NCBI GenBank assembly: GCA_018466975.1
Contig: CM031562.1
Span: forward strand, 1,984,001-2,048,000
Reading direction: 5' to 3'
DNA length: 64,000 bases
From: Sparassis latifolia
Lineage: Eukaryota > Basidiomycota > Agaricomycetes > Polyporales > Sparassidaceae
The translations under genes were made by a program, and so were the position numbers. This document shows, piece by piece, positions 12,174-22,996 of the stretch (its first letter is position 1; each line of letters opens with the position of its first letter). Under the pieces are notes generated by a model that worked only from the letters and a program-made list of their open reading frames with translations, was not told where the DNA came from and ran no database searches.

Positions 12174-15100
12174 ATTGCAAGAGGATACCGAGGACGTCCA
12201 GGAGATGGAACTACTGGGGTAACGGCGCTAAGACAAGGTTTGGACGAGACACATCCGCCGGGTTAATATCCCTCTGGGATGGTAGACTGATGGAATCAAC
12301 GGTCCGATGGCGCTCGGAAGAAGAGGTATGTTTGTACGCTGCGCCACCGGCCGTTTAAGAAGCGAGAGAACTGGAAGAGGTACGGATCTGCTTGACAGAT
12401 GATCAGACCGAAAGTTACACACCCTAAATCGCAAGGTAACGAACGCTTCAGTTGCCCTGATACCGTCGCTAGAACCTCCCAGCTGAAACCGTCGTGGATA
12501 TATGACCGGGAATAAATGGAGGATTTCGGAGACTCGCACTCTAACACTTGGTGAGGAAACTAAATTGCTCGACTGAAGAATCGGATGTCCATCCACACTT
12601 CACAAAAACCAGGCCCTTCACGTGGATTAGACTTTGTGATAGTACGACATCATCCAGCATTTGTGTGATCAGTTGGTCTTACTCCTGGGTGGTCCAGAGC
12701 CGCAGGTCCTGCTGTCACCCCGATGGTGCAGAGCAGTAGCCGTACCTAAGAAAATGTTTTCTACGTGAGTGCATACGGTTAGTAACGTTCTGCGCACGAT
12801 CAATCCGGAGGGACGAGAGCACGAGGTACGAGCCGTGGTCAGCCGATCCAGAATCTTTCATCCAGCAGCCGGGGTGGACATGACCTTTTATGGAAATGCG
12901 AGTTACGAGCGGTTTTAGTTTGCCGCATCTTGTCTCCTACGAGTCCTAGTACTGTCACGTTCATTTTTGAGTCCGACCTCTCACCCATGGTCACTAAGCT
13001 AGCCCACTTCTTTCGCTCGAATTTCCTCCTCAGCACTCTATCTTCGCTCGAGACATGCATGCATGGGGCTCAAGGTTTTGCATGAGTGCTTGTAGAAGAC
13101 ACCCCGAGGCGTGGGGGCTGACATAGACATCTTATTTAACTGCAATGGGGCCCTCCAGAAAACCACCGCACCTGCGTATTCGCTCGGCGACCGCGCCAGC
13201 CCCGGAGTCTACGAGGCAAACTCGACTCTCAAACCCGCTCAAGCCCACCAAAGCCCTCGCTTGCACCGCAAGTACAAAGTGACGGATCTTTCCATCATAT
13301 CCGGCCCCCCTGGCAAGAAACTCTCTCGGGAGCGTGGATAAATTGTTCTTCCTCTTTTCCGCAGGAACGGCGACTGAACGGCGTGGCGCAAGAAGGGGCC
13401 AAGCTCTGTGGTCCGGAATATTCCACCGCCACCGCCACCACCACCTTCTTTACGCTGGTTGACCGGCCTCTAGTAGAATGGAAGAAGAAGTTGATCCTCT
13501 GTATCATAAGACTGTATGATCCTCCTTGCAGAAATCGGTGTTCCGGGTCCCACTTTGGCTACTCAGTACTCAACACCCTACCCAGTTTCCGGGGTCCTCA
13601 AATTTTAGAGAGGCCCTCTTGGCGCGACCCGGCTATCTTGTGCTTGTGGCGCCACAGTCGCTGACTGACCTGCCAGCGGACCGGCGCGTGCATGTGCCCG
13701 CATCCCCAGAATTTCTACACGGAGTTCCGCTGAGGCCCCAAGTGTGTCGTCCAGTCCTTTCACCGCGCAGATAGCTTCTCCTGACGGCTCTGATGTACAG
13801 TATATTTATTGTATAGGCTTTACGGTCCTCCACTTGCTCTGCCATGCTCGCTGCTTCAAGCATTCGTAACGAAGGCCCATGGCGGCGACACGATACTACT
13901 ATCTTCACGATGCCCTACCACCCCGGTCGCTTAGGGTAAACCTGATCATCCTCTCCTAAACACCTCCATGCCAACCTGCCCGTCGTTATCATTCTGAGGT
14001 GGTTTACACACGATTTCAGCGGACGGTCGTGATGGCAGTAGTCAGGCAGTCGTCGTCCTTGTCTGTCACTCTCTGTCTGTGTCTGACACGGCGACAGATC
14101 AAGAGACTTCTAGTGGTTTGTTGCAAGATTTGGTTGACGTGCTTTCGGACCTTTGAAGTTTCGACGGAGGTCCGAAGAGATGCCGGGGTGATCTGATGTT
14201 CCGCCGTTCTTTCCTATTTTTTGACTCGGTTCTAGTTTTCTAGAGGTGGCGTTGAAGTCACCCTCATCATATCAACGACTTCATCGATCGGAATTCCATG
14301 CTGCTATGGATCCTCGGGAGCAGTTGGAGCTCTCGAGCTTGGGCATGACAACAAAAAAGGCCTCATGCGCTGTTCCGCGTGCAGGCTTGAAATACTGCCG
14401 TACGAGCGGACGCCGACGACCCACGCTATGGCCACAGCGCGAGCATGATTTTCGCAATTGCTGTTGATCTGTGCGTCCCGACTGACACTGGCTTGGCCCA
14501 CTGGCAACTCTTTACTCACATTGAATGCTGGTGCACCTGGGACTGCTTACTTTTCTCTTCCGTTCAACATGTCTCTTCGGCCAGTTAATTGTAGGTGCGT
14601 CGACAGGCGGGTGTATGTCTACGAGTGCAACACTGGTACACTAGATTGTTAAATTTTCCCCTTTGAGGACCACTTTTGTAGTGTCTTTCGCACAGGCAGG
14701 AGGTACTGAGAATCCTGTGCACATTCAACATGTGTGCAATCACAATGTCTCGAGCTCTACCCGGCATGATCCATATACTGCTACCGTTATCGGAGCAATT
14801 TAAAAATGGGGTACCCTTACCCCGCGTTTTGGATTCAGATGGTCTTCTATCCTCGTAGTTGTTTCCGTCAATGATGCCCCCCTCAAATGGGCTTCGCTGC
14901 TCACGCAATCTCCATAAAGAAGTCTTCGTATAGTAGAATTCCTACTCGTGATGTACAAAGCGGCCAATTCATTTGTGCTATACACGTTGACGCTGTCTGT
15001 CATTCTTGCGCCGTCCGACACTGCGGAAGGGTTTTATCTGTACTCATCAGCTGATACTGCGAATATGAACCCTGCAACATACTTTAGAATCGCAAATGTT

Positions 15101-15266
15101 GCTAAAACAGCTGCGCTCTGAACCACGACAGTTTCCTTACGGAGGCAGCGGGAGTATCCGGGTCTTGGTCACATTGGCAAATACGTTGCACGTGAGCCGT
15201 TCGCTCCGAGTCCAAGCTCTTGCTCCGTCTGCTTTCCTCATAACATACCCCCTCTACTACAGCAAA
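12174..15266. other. Gene-poor interval, 3.1 kb
   Basis: This is the upstream DNA of the DUF6534 gene and of the heme lyase gene. Open frames are under about 110 codons and none resembles a known protein. A short CCA/CCG trinucleotide run lies at 13423-13445. I found no transposon signature. Confidence 0.5.
13423..13445. repeat. CCA/CCG trinucleotide microsatellite
   Basis: About 23 bp made of consecutive CCA and CCG triplets in a non-coding stretch. Confidence 0.7.
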
Positions 15267-16194
15267 ATGGGTCAAGCAGCGTCGCAAACGTCGCCCTCAG
15301 CGCCAGCATCATGTCCAGTCCAGCACCATGCACCCCCTTCGCTATCCGACTCGCCCGCCCGCTGTCCCATCCAGCACGACATCCCCGCCGCCTCGTCCTC
15401 GTCTTCTCCACCCGCACAGTGTCCCATCAGCCACGACACTCTGAACCCACGCAACCAGATGCCTACGCTCTCTCAGGCGCCCGCGGCGGACCAGGCGGTC
15501 GCGCTGCCGACGGCGCGTGAGGCGTCCACGATCCCGCGCGACGCTGCGTCGACATGGGAGTACCCCTCGCCGCAGCAGTTCTACAATGCGCTCGTGCGCA
15601 AGGGCTGGGAGACGCCAGAGGAGCACGTCGAGATGATGGTGCAGATCCACAACTTCCTCAACGAGCAGGCCTGGCTAGAGATCCTCAAGTGGGAGCGCAA
15701 GGAAAACCCGTACGCCTTCCGCCGTATTAATTGGCTTTCTCGCGCAGGATATGCTAACAGTGTGGATTGTGTGAAGATCTGACGTGCCTCAGCTTGCACG
15801 GTTTAAAGGCCGGCCGGGCGAGCTCTCGCCAAAAGCGCGCGTATGGCTGTTCGCAGGATGGCTCCTCCCCTCACGCTTCAAGTAAGTGTCGTATAACGCT
15901 CCTCCTCTTAAAGTGTGCTCATTCCATTTTCTTTACAAATGCAGCACAGAGCCTCCCTTCGATCGCCACGACTGGGTCGTCCGCCGTCGGGAGACGGGCG
16001 AGGAGGTGCGCTACGTGATCGACTACTATTCAGCACCGCCAGAGCCGGACGGATCGCCCGTCTTCTCGCTCGACGTCCGCCCCGCGCTCGACAGCTTCGG
16101 CAGCGTCAAACAGCGCATCGCTGCTGCAACAGAGGACGCATGGGCGTCGTTCAGGGACAACGGCAGCACGGGCGTCGCGCGAAACGACGCGTAG
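15267..16194 (+). CDS. CYC3: Cytochrome c heme lyase (holocytochrome c synthase)
   Basis: This enzyme attaches heme covalently to apocytochrome c in the mitochondrial intermembrane space. Model: exons 15267..15709, 15777..15881 and 15945..16194, phases closing, 265 aa. The ATG at 15267 (MGQAASQTS) is chosen because it directly precedes the heme-regulatory region. That region has three CP motifs, CPVQHH, CPIQHD and CPISHD. Family blocks follow: [54 protein letters not shown] and EPPFDRHDW, then [14 protein letters not shown] and SFGSVKQRI. The donor of intron 1 (GTACGC at 15710) was picked over a nearby GTATTA because only it restores the conserved frame. The gene is convergent with TIM44, with 231 bp between stops. 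CYC3 and the HCCS/Cyt2 forms were not separated. Confidence 0.93.
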
Positions 16195-16425
16195 GCGTCA
16201 TCTAGAGCGCAGAGTACATCTAGTCTCGGAGACGTTTGATCTCACTGCTATGGTTATCCATCCATTATCTGCATCGCGGGCACATAGACCGACCGACCGT
16301 ATGAAAAGTTCTTACGATACCTTCATGATTCGTATACGTAGAGTAGTTGAGCCTGGCGCACTCCACGGTCGCATAGCGCACCGGATGCGTCTTCTAATGC
16401 AACGGTTTGTCATTCCGCGTGAGAG

Positions 16426-18257
16426 CTAAATAGTGATAGAATGGTTAGAGTACTGGAGTGAGTGGTGGTAATGGCGGCGTCGCACACGAGGTGGGTGCCG
16501 GTGAGTGGGCGTTAACCCCAGGCATGTCGGTGCTATAGGTATGCGCGCGCGGATCGTCTCGCCATCTGTATCCAGGTCAGCGATGAGCTCGTCGGACATT
16601 TCGGAAGCGGTGAGACGCACCTCGACGACCTTCCAGCCACCGGTGAGCTCGTTGTCGAGATCGCCCTCTACGCGCGTGATCACTGCAGCGTAGTGGCATT
16701 GCTCGAGGCGGTCCTCCGCGCCGACCATAATCTCACCCGTCTTCGCGTTTCGGAAGAGCAGCATCTCCTGCGTCGCGAACGTGATCACGAACACAGGTAC
16801 GTCGTTTTCGAGGACCTTGCCAGCCGAAACCTAGCGATATGTGCGCAACAACACGTGAGGGGATAGTGAGGATGTGAGGTGGAAGAAAATGCGCACATCG
16901 ACTTGGCGGATATCCAGGACTTTGCTGTCGCTGATGAGTCCTTGTTTTAGGTACTGTTCCATCGTCGCCCACAAGACATTGTACGTCTGCAGCCATCGCT
17001 GAATAATAACTCACTTTGGAACCGACAGAAACACTTACCGCCTCGCCGCACCACGCCTCCAGCGCCTCCCGATCCGCGCTCAGGTATGCATCGACGACCT
17101 CAGGTACGATGTACTCGCGGAGCTCGCGCTCAAAGGACTCCATGTTGAACGTCGGGTCGAGCGCCTTCATGAGCCGCTGCACGCGCGCGTTCTCGTTTTC
17201 GTCGAACCAGCTCCCGATCGTCTGCGTCACGGAGCGCAGCGACGAGACCACAGGGTTCTCGGACTCATCGTACGCTTGCCGCAGCGAGACGAGCGAGCGC
17301 AGGAGCGGGTTCGTCGCCTTCATGCGCTCCCATGCCTCGCGCCGCGGCGAGTCCTTGTGCAGCACCAGCGCGGAGCCCGCCCTGGCACATGGCGGGGATC
17401 ACAGTGGCAGTGAGCTTTCGAGGTGAGAATGGATAAATGAAGACGTACTCGGCGTTCGCCTCCACGCGCCCCCCTCCCCCGGCGATGGTGCTGATTCCCG
17501 CCTTCGCGAGACGCATCTGCCGCCGCTTCCGCCGCACCTCCTTTTCCTCGAACCCACCATGCTTTGCGCTCCCGCTGTCGTCTAAAGCATCTATGAGTGT
17601 CTCAGAGAGGACCTTGTAGGCAGCTGTATTGCGGATCGGCTCCGTCGTCGTCGCGATCGTCGATGACACCGCGGAGGACGCTCTGGAAATCTTTAATCGC
17701 GTAAGAATATACGCACAATGAGTATATGACCAGCGACGTACTGCGCGCATGACATCGCTCTCCTCCATCGTCTTGAGTGCCTCCGAGACGGCGTCGCCCA
17801 CCTTGACACCGGTCTTGCGGAGCTCCTCCGCTGCAGCGCGCAATCGCGGGTTCTCTTTGATGCTCGACGTCAACTGCAAAAGGCGCACATCCCAAATTCA
17901 GCGTTTGGCATCCAGAGACACACATGCACACGAGGAAAAAGCGAAACGCACCCTCGCCCGCTCGTACGCCGCCCGCGCGCGGCGCATCGCGTCCGAGTCC
18001 TGGAGCTTATCGACGTCGCCCTGAAGCTGCTTCACGTTGTCCTGGAGCTCGCGATTTTTGCGGAGTTCCTCCCTGAGGACCTCGACGAACGTCTGGAACG
18101 GCGACTTGGGCTCATCGTGGCGCGGCGAGGAGGAGTGGAATGCTGATGAGGGCGGGAGGCGGCTGAGGCGGGCGGTGTTGCGGGCGAGGAGGGCAGCTCT
18201 GATGAGAGCAGGGGCCGAGGGGGTGAGGACTACACGGCGGAGATGGCGGGGGAGCAT
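16426..18257 (-). CDS. TIM44: Mitochondrial import inner membrane translocase subunit TIM44
   Basis: A peripheral matrix-side protein of the TIM23 complex that tethers Hsp70 of the import motor. Model: exons 18257..17952, 17873..17742, 17690..17449, 17381..17039, 16986..16897 and 16830..16426, all in phase, 505 aa. The start MLPRHLRRVVLTPSAP looks like an Arg-rich matrix-targeting presequence. Next comes a charged coiled coil (FVEVLREELRKNRELQDN). The C-terminal Tim44 domain shows QTIGSWFDENENARV, FERELREYIVPEVVDAYL and VFVITFATQEMLLFRNA. About 45 residues after the conserved KVVEV block are not typical, so the extreme C-terminus might be spliced differently. It is followed upstream, on the same strand, by the enoyl reductase gene. 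Confidence 0.93.
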
Positions 18258-18505
18258 AGGTGGACAGTGGACAAGTACTGGCTGGGGAGCTGTCACGTCC
18301 AGCCGAAGCTTGGCCGAAGCTGGCAAAATTCGGCAGCACGTGATCACTTCCACTTCGGGTAGTCCCTTCTCCATGTAAGGCAGGCGAGTAAGTTCACCAG
18401 CTCAAATATCTCCTCGAACATCCCGCAGGCTACAAGTGCAATTGCTTCGTTTATTATGTGATCATATACATACATCAGTCCAATGTATACATACTCGCAC
18501 TATCA

Positions 18506-19977
18506 TCAAGCGTCGGGCTCTTCGATTTGTAATAGTAGCTTCTTGCCTAGCATTCCCTGCCCAATACGAGCGATAGCATCTCTCACAGTCTCTGTGACTT
18601 CCGCATCGCTCTTCTCCCGCCGGAGTGTGAGAATTTCGTGCTCGGGTTCTTTCAGCTGTTAACCTCCATGTCAACGAAATCCCTATGCAACGCAGGAGAG
18701 TACGAACCTGCAGCCCTACAAGCGTACGCATAAGCTCCTCCCGTTCAGCAGCGCTGTGCCCTTGATACCATCGGGTCATCCAAAAGCCATGAGCGGCGAG
18801 GTTCTTCCAGATGAACGTAGACGTAGGGAGCGATAGCGGTTGCTTCGACATCGCGCCGTAGGAGACCAGGTGCGCATCCGACCCGAGTAACCGCGTCATT
18901 TGCGCCGTCGGCTTCCCACCCACGCAATTCAGCATGAGCCGAATGGGCTGTGAAATACGTCAGGATATGTGCGGACATGTGTACTAGCCGATTACCTTGC
19001 TTCCAGTGTACTCCTTGATGGCTGCAGAAGTGGCCTTGTCGGCGAGCTCTTCATATGTGAAGACGTGCGTGGCGCCCAATGCATGTAGCTGGTTCTTAAG
19101 AGCATCACGGTTCGGTCTATGTAGATTCAGTAAGACATATCGTCTGGGAACGTGAGATTCCATACCGGTCGCGAACGAAATTGATAGTTTTCAATCCCCT
19201 CTTTGCTGCAATTTGTATGACAGCCTGGCCGACCTGGGGTGAAAAACAGATCAACATCAGAGAACGTGGGCACAGAACCGCAACAAACCGCACTGTTAGC
19301 ACCTGACGCGATGGGATCAGCGAACAGCAGTGTTATTTTGGCAGGGGACAGCAGCAATACCGTTCTGGACTACCCAGTCGCCCTCCTGGAGGTCGACGAA
19401 ATCCCGCAGCATGCAGTATGCAGTCGGTGGGTTGACCTATCCACAAATACGTTATCCAGGGGGCCTTGCGACAAGTGTGCGCACTCACGGTGATCGTAGC
19501 AGCATTAACCTCGCTGATGCCGCCGCTCGGGAGCTTGATGACGTCCCGCACCTCCACCGTGAGCGCGGAGGCCCACGTCCCTGCCTGGGGCTTCGCCATG
19601 GTCACCCAGTCGCCCTTCCGAAGGCCTGACACGCCCTCGCCCACCTCGACCACTTCGGCTAGGCCCTCATTGCCGCCGACGAGGAGCGACTCGCCGTTCA
19701 ATGCGGTTGTGGGAGTGGGTTTGGACGGGTAAACGCCCTCGATGACATTCAGATCCGCGGGGTTGATGGGCGAGAGACGGAACTTGACGTTGAGCGCGCC
19801 TGGAGGAGGTGGGGCCAGGCGCGGGTAGGTGAGCGTGGTGAGGACCTTGGACGGGTCGCCGTTTTCTGTGTAGACAATTGCGCGGTTCGCGAGCCTCGCC
19901 GATGACATGGAGAACTGCCGAGAGGAGCGAAACGGACGTGCGAGGGGCGGCGAGTGCTGCAGACAGCGACGCAGCAT
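18506..19977 (-). CDS. ETR1: Mitochondrial trans-2-enoyl-thioester reductase (MECR/ETR1)
   Basis: This NADPH-dependent reductase of the medium-chain dehydrogenase/reductase superfamily carries out the last step of each mitochondrial fatty acid synthesis cycle, which feeds lipoic acid production. The first exon is 19977..19489; introns are about 50-60 nt. The N-terminus MLRRCLQHSPPLARPFRSS is a mitochondrial presequence. Diagnostic blocks are INPADLNVIEGVYPSKP (with the catalytic Tyr of the family), GGNEGLAEVVEVG, AATIT joined to NPPTAYCMLRDF, the cofactor-side VGQAVIQIAAKRGLKTINF and LMLNCVGGKPTAQM, then MTRWYQGHSAAEREELM. It ends LLLQIEEPDA. The start codon lies only 140 bp from that of the divergent nucleotidase. 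There is no sign of damage. Confidence 0.92.
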
Positions 19978-20117
19978 GTTGAATGCAAGTACTTGGCTTC
20001 AGCGCGTGACTTGGCGTCGCTTTTCAATCGAGGGCTGTATGCTCTCCGCGAGACTGACGACATCGGTACGTCGAGGACGTCGGTAAAGACATCTTGCTCC
20101 TCTCCACACTCTCCACC
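19978..20117. promoter_or_regulatory. Compact bidirectional promoter ETR1/HAL2
   Basis: Only 140 bp separate two divergent start codons, so both promoters and leaders must share it. No canonical TATA box is visible. The role is inferred from geometry. Confidence 0.55.
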
Positions 20118-21673
20118 ATGTCTCTGACATTTATTTTGGAGAAACAGGTTGCTATCGCGGCTGTAAGGAGAGCATGCGTCCTCACCGACTCTGTCTTCAA
20201 CAAACTTGTGAAGACCGAATCATTGACGAAGGATGACAAGAGTCCCGTAACAGGTGAGCATCACGATCTTCTGGACCTTGCAGCATGTGTCTATATGGCA
20301 GGCGTCCGATTTGCACGTTGTTGTAAGAGAAGTGTGTGCTGTGAAATCTTCACTCAAGGAACTCCGCGTTCCTGCAAGGGCGTGCTCTAACTCCGGTCTG
20401 GTCTTAGGCTCTGCAATTATTCCTGTGTATCGAGAGGACAGTTCGCACCCAGACACTTACAGAAAAGGGCGCATATATCCAGCTCTTTTCCTCGAGTCAC
20501 CCATGTAATGATCACTTCGTTCCCCGCTTCGAGCAAGACTTGCCTTACTAGCCTTGATCGTGTGCTGACTTGGCGACTCTGTTGCAGTCGGCGATTTCTC
20601 TGCCCAGGCAGTCATCAACACTATCCTCAGCCGCACATTCCCCCAGGATCCAATCGTAGGCGAAGAAGACTCCGCAGACCTTCGAGGGAAAACCGGCTTA
20701 CCCCTCCGGAACCGTGTGGTCGAGCTCGCCAACGAGGCTCTGACTGCGCAATTGCACCCAGGAGAGAAGGCAGAATGGGGGCTCGGGCCCACCCAAGCGC
20801 GTACAGCTGACGAACTGCTGGACGCGATCGACCGCGGCAACTACGCAGGCGGGCGCTCGGGACGTGCGTGCACCCTCCAATATCTTGCGAATACGCAAAA
20901 GCTGACTCTTGACTAGGTATGTGGACGCTCGACCCGATCGACGGCACGAAGGGCTTCCTCCGCGGCGAGCAATACGCGGTCTGCCTCGCGCTCATCGTCG
21001 ACGCACGCGTCCAGCTCGGCGTGATCGGCTGTCCGAACCTCCCCGTCGACGCCGCGGACCCGTCTGGTCCGCGCGGCTGCATCTTCGTCGCCGTCCGTGG
21101 GCAGGGTGCTCACCAGCTGCCTCTCGCGGACCCACTATCTGCGGCGCTCGCGCGGCTCACGATCCCGCCGTTCACAACGGAGACGCTGAACTTACTCGAG
21201 TCCGTCGAAAAGGCGCACGCGAAGTTGTCGTTCAACGAGCGCGTGGCGCAGCTGCTCGGGATCACGCGTCCCCCGACGCGGATGGACAGCCAAGCCAAGT
21301 ACTGCTGCCTCACGCGGGGAGACGGTGGGGCCTATCTCAGGATGCCTACGGGTACTGGGTACCGGGAGAAGATCTGGGTTCGTTTGGTTATTTCAACGCA
21401 CAGTTGTACATTTGACGAGAGTTGCTTGCGCAGGATCACGCCCCTGGCTCTCTTCTGGTTGAGGAAGCAGGAGGCGTTATTACGGATTCGAGGGGCGAAC
21501 CTCTGGACTTCGGCCTTGGCAGAACGCTCGGCGAAAATTATGGGGTGGTCGCCGCAGGTAGGACCGTGCACTCCAAGGTGCTTGAGGCAGTAAAGCTAGC
21601 AAAGGAAGAAGAGACAAAGGCGGAGACAAATGCAACGAAATGTGAGAGCTGTGTTCTGTCCTTTCAAAGATAA
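20118..21673 (+). CDS. HAL2: 3'(2'),5'-bisphosphate nucleotidase (HAL2/MET22 family)
   Basis: It hydrolyses PAP and PAPS to AMP and APS, relieving PAP toxicity during sulfate assimilation; yeast Hal2 is the lithium- and sodium-sensitive target in salt stress. Model: exons 20118..20253, 20588..20863, 20917..21377 and 21434..21673, phases closing, 370 aa. Metal- and phosphate-binding motifs of the inositol-monophosphatase superfamily are intact: GEEDS, WTLDPIDGTKGF and WDHAPGSLLVEEAGG, the last formed across the 21378 intron. The frame choice QAVINTILSRTFPQDPIVG is typical of the family. Intron 1 (334 nt) is much longer than the other introns here. The gene is divergent from ETR1 and convergent with the p24 gene. 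Confidence 0.94.
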
Positions 21674-22023
21674 CGCTGATCATGAGTCACGTAGAAGTGT
21701 AGAATCTCACGACACCTTCGCTCGGATGTATTCGTCAGCCGTAGAATTTGTACAATAACACCTGTGCGCAGTGTGCTCGACACCCACGGAAATCAGCAGC
21801 TTTATTGTTTGTTGTTCATTGTGACAATGGACTGGTGAACAGTGAAGGTCGGCTACATCAGGCCGTCTGATGTAGCCGACCTTCACTGTTTGCGGTTCGT
21901 TGAACGAAGGACTAGCGTAGCAGATGAAACGTCCCAATACGACCCGTTATGACAGAAAGCAGAGTCATGCACGAAAGCCACACGACGACCACAGAGAGAA
22001 TAATATTAGCAGAGAAACTAATG
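21674..22023. other. Convergent intergenic region HAL2/p24 holding a perfect hairpin
   Basis: The 350 bp lie between two stop codons. They hold no open frame of interest, but contain the 23-bp inverted repeat listed separately. Confidence 0.6.
21838..21890. repeat. Perfect inverted repeat, 23-bp arms, 7-nt loop
   Basis: The left arm 21838-21860 and right arm 21868-21890 are exact reverse complements, with the 7-nt spacer GGCCGTC between. The core of the arm reads AGTGAAGGTCGGCTACATCA. It lies in the convergent 3' region of HAL2 and the p24 gene. A transcript through it would form a stable hairpin. It could act in transcript ending, be a folded RNA, or be a remnant palindromic element. Confidence 0.9.
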
Positions 22024-22846
22024 CTACTTCCTATCCTCGAAGAACCTCTGCAGAACATGGTCAGTAACCGGAAGCGAAACTTGAATGCGCTTCGGAGCGC
22101 ACCTTCAGATGCCTCAACTGCCACGCACACGTCGCCACCAGTACTATGATCTGCGCAATACTGTACCACACCGCCCTCGTATTCGTCGACTCGCTCAGGT
22201 CGCGAAAATTCGCCTCCCGCTCGCGTTGGTACTGCTGCTCCCGGCGGATGTCCTCGAGCTTGTTATTAAGATCGCGCAACTTCGAGGATAGCTCGGACAC
22301 GTGTGAGCGGTCGTGCTCTGGGTCGGCTTTTGTGTGTCCCACGACGATGTCGAGATATAAGCGGATGTGTGTCGAGGAAAACCATGAGCTGCCGTAGTTG
22401 CTCGAGAGACAGATCGAGTGGTCGCCCGATTCGTGTGAGGTGAAGGTGAAGCGGCTGTCTGATGGCCCTCGTGTGCGTACGACGTTATGGCCCGACTCTA
22501 TCTCCTGGAGCGCGGGCCCACCAAGCCTTGCGTGAGTGAGTGGAGGTGAGGTGGCATACGGTACTCACGTCTACTTCCACCAGTATCCCGAGTTCGGGAT
22601 TGACCACATACTGCTGCTCCTTCTCGGACCACTCTAGTGCCTTGTAATGCCCTGTCATGCATCGTTCAGTCAACCTCCAATAAGGTAATTTGCGGGCGGA
22701 CCCTCTACGACAGTGTCAGTTGGCAGTTCTTCAATGAAACATCGTTTTTCGTTGGTGTCGAGGTAGAAATGAAGGGCATTGACTGTCGCAGCGAGGCAGA
22801 GAAGTAGACATATTGGAAGTAGACGTGGTCGCCGAGTGAAGGCCAT
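22024..22846 (-). CDS. p24 family cargo receptor (emp24/gp25L; ERP1/TMED9-like)
   Basis: A type I membrane protein of COPI/COPII vesicles that sorts cargo between ER and Golgi. Model: exons 22846..22702, 22651..22569, 22504..22103 and 22047..22024, phases closing, 217 aa, the normal family size. A signal peptide (RPRLLPICLLLCLAATVNA) precedes the GOLD domain, which begins LHFYLDTNEKRCFIEELP and contains FTFTSHESGDHSICL. A coiled coil (SSKLRDLNNKLEDIRREQ) and one transmembrane helix (WYSIAQIIVLVATCAW) follow. The last exon of 24 nt encodes only the cytosolic tail RFFEDRK, with the FF and basic end typical of coat-binding tails. The LHFYLDTNEKRCFIEELP block fits the alpha subfamily; the exact orthologue is not fixed. 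Confidence 0.92.
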
Positions 22847-22996
22847 ATATAACCGTGTCGTGGTCGTCGTCAGTCGTGGCGAGGAGCGCTGTGAATTGCT
22901 CGTGCGAAAACATCAGATCCCGTTGCCAGATTTCTAGCGTCGCGTGCATCTGTTCTGAGCTTTGCTCGGTTTTCACTCTCCCCGGTGTATTTCGAC
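22847..22996. promoter_or_regulatory. Compact bidirectional promoter p24/RPF1
   Basis: The divergent start codons at 22846 and 22997 are separated by 150 bp. Promoter role is inferred from this geometry. Confidence 0.55.
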
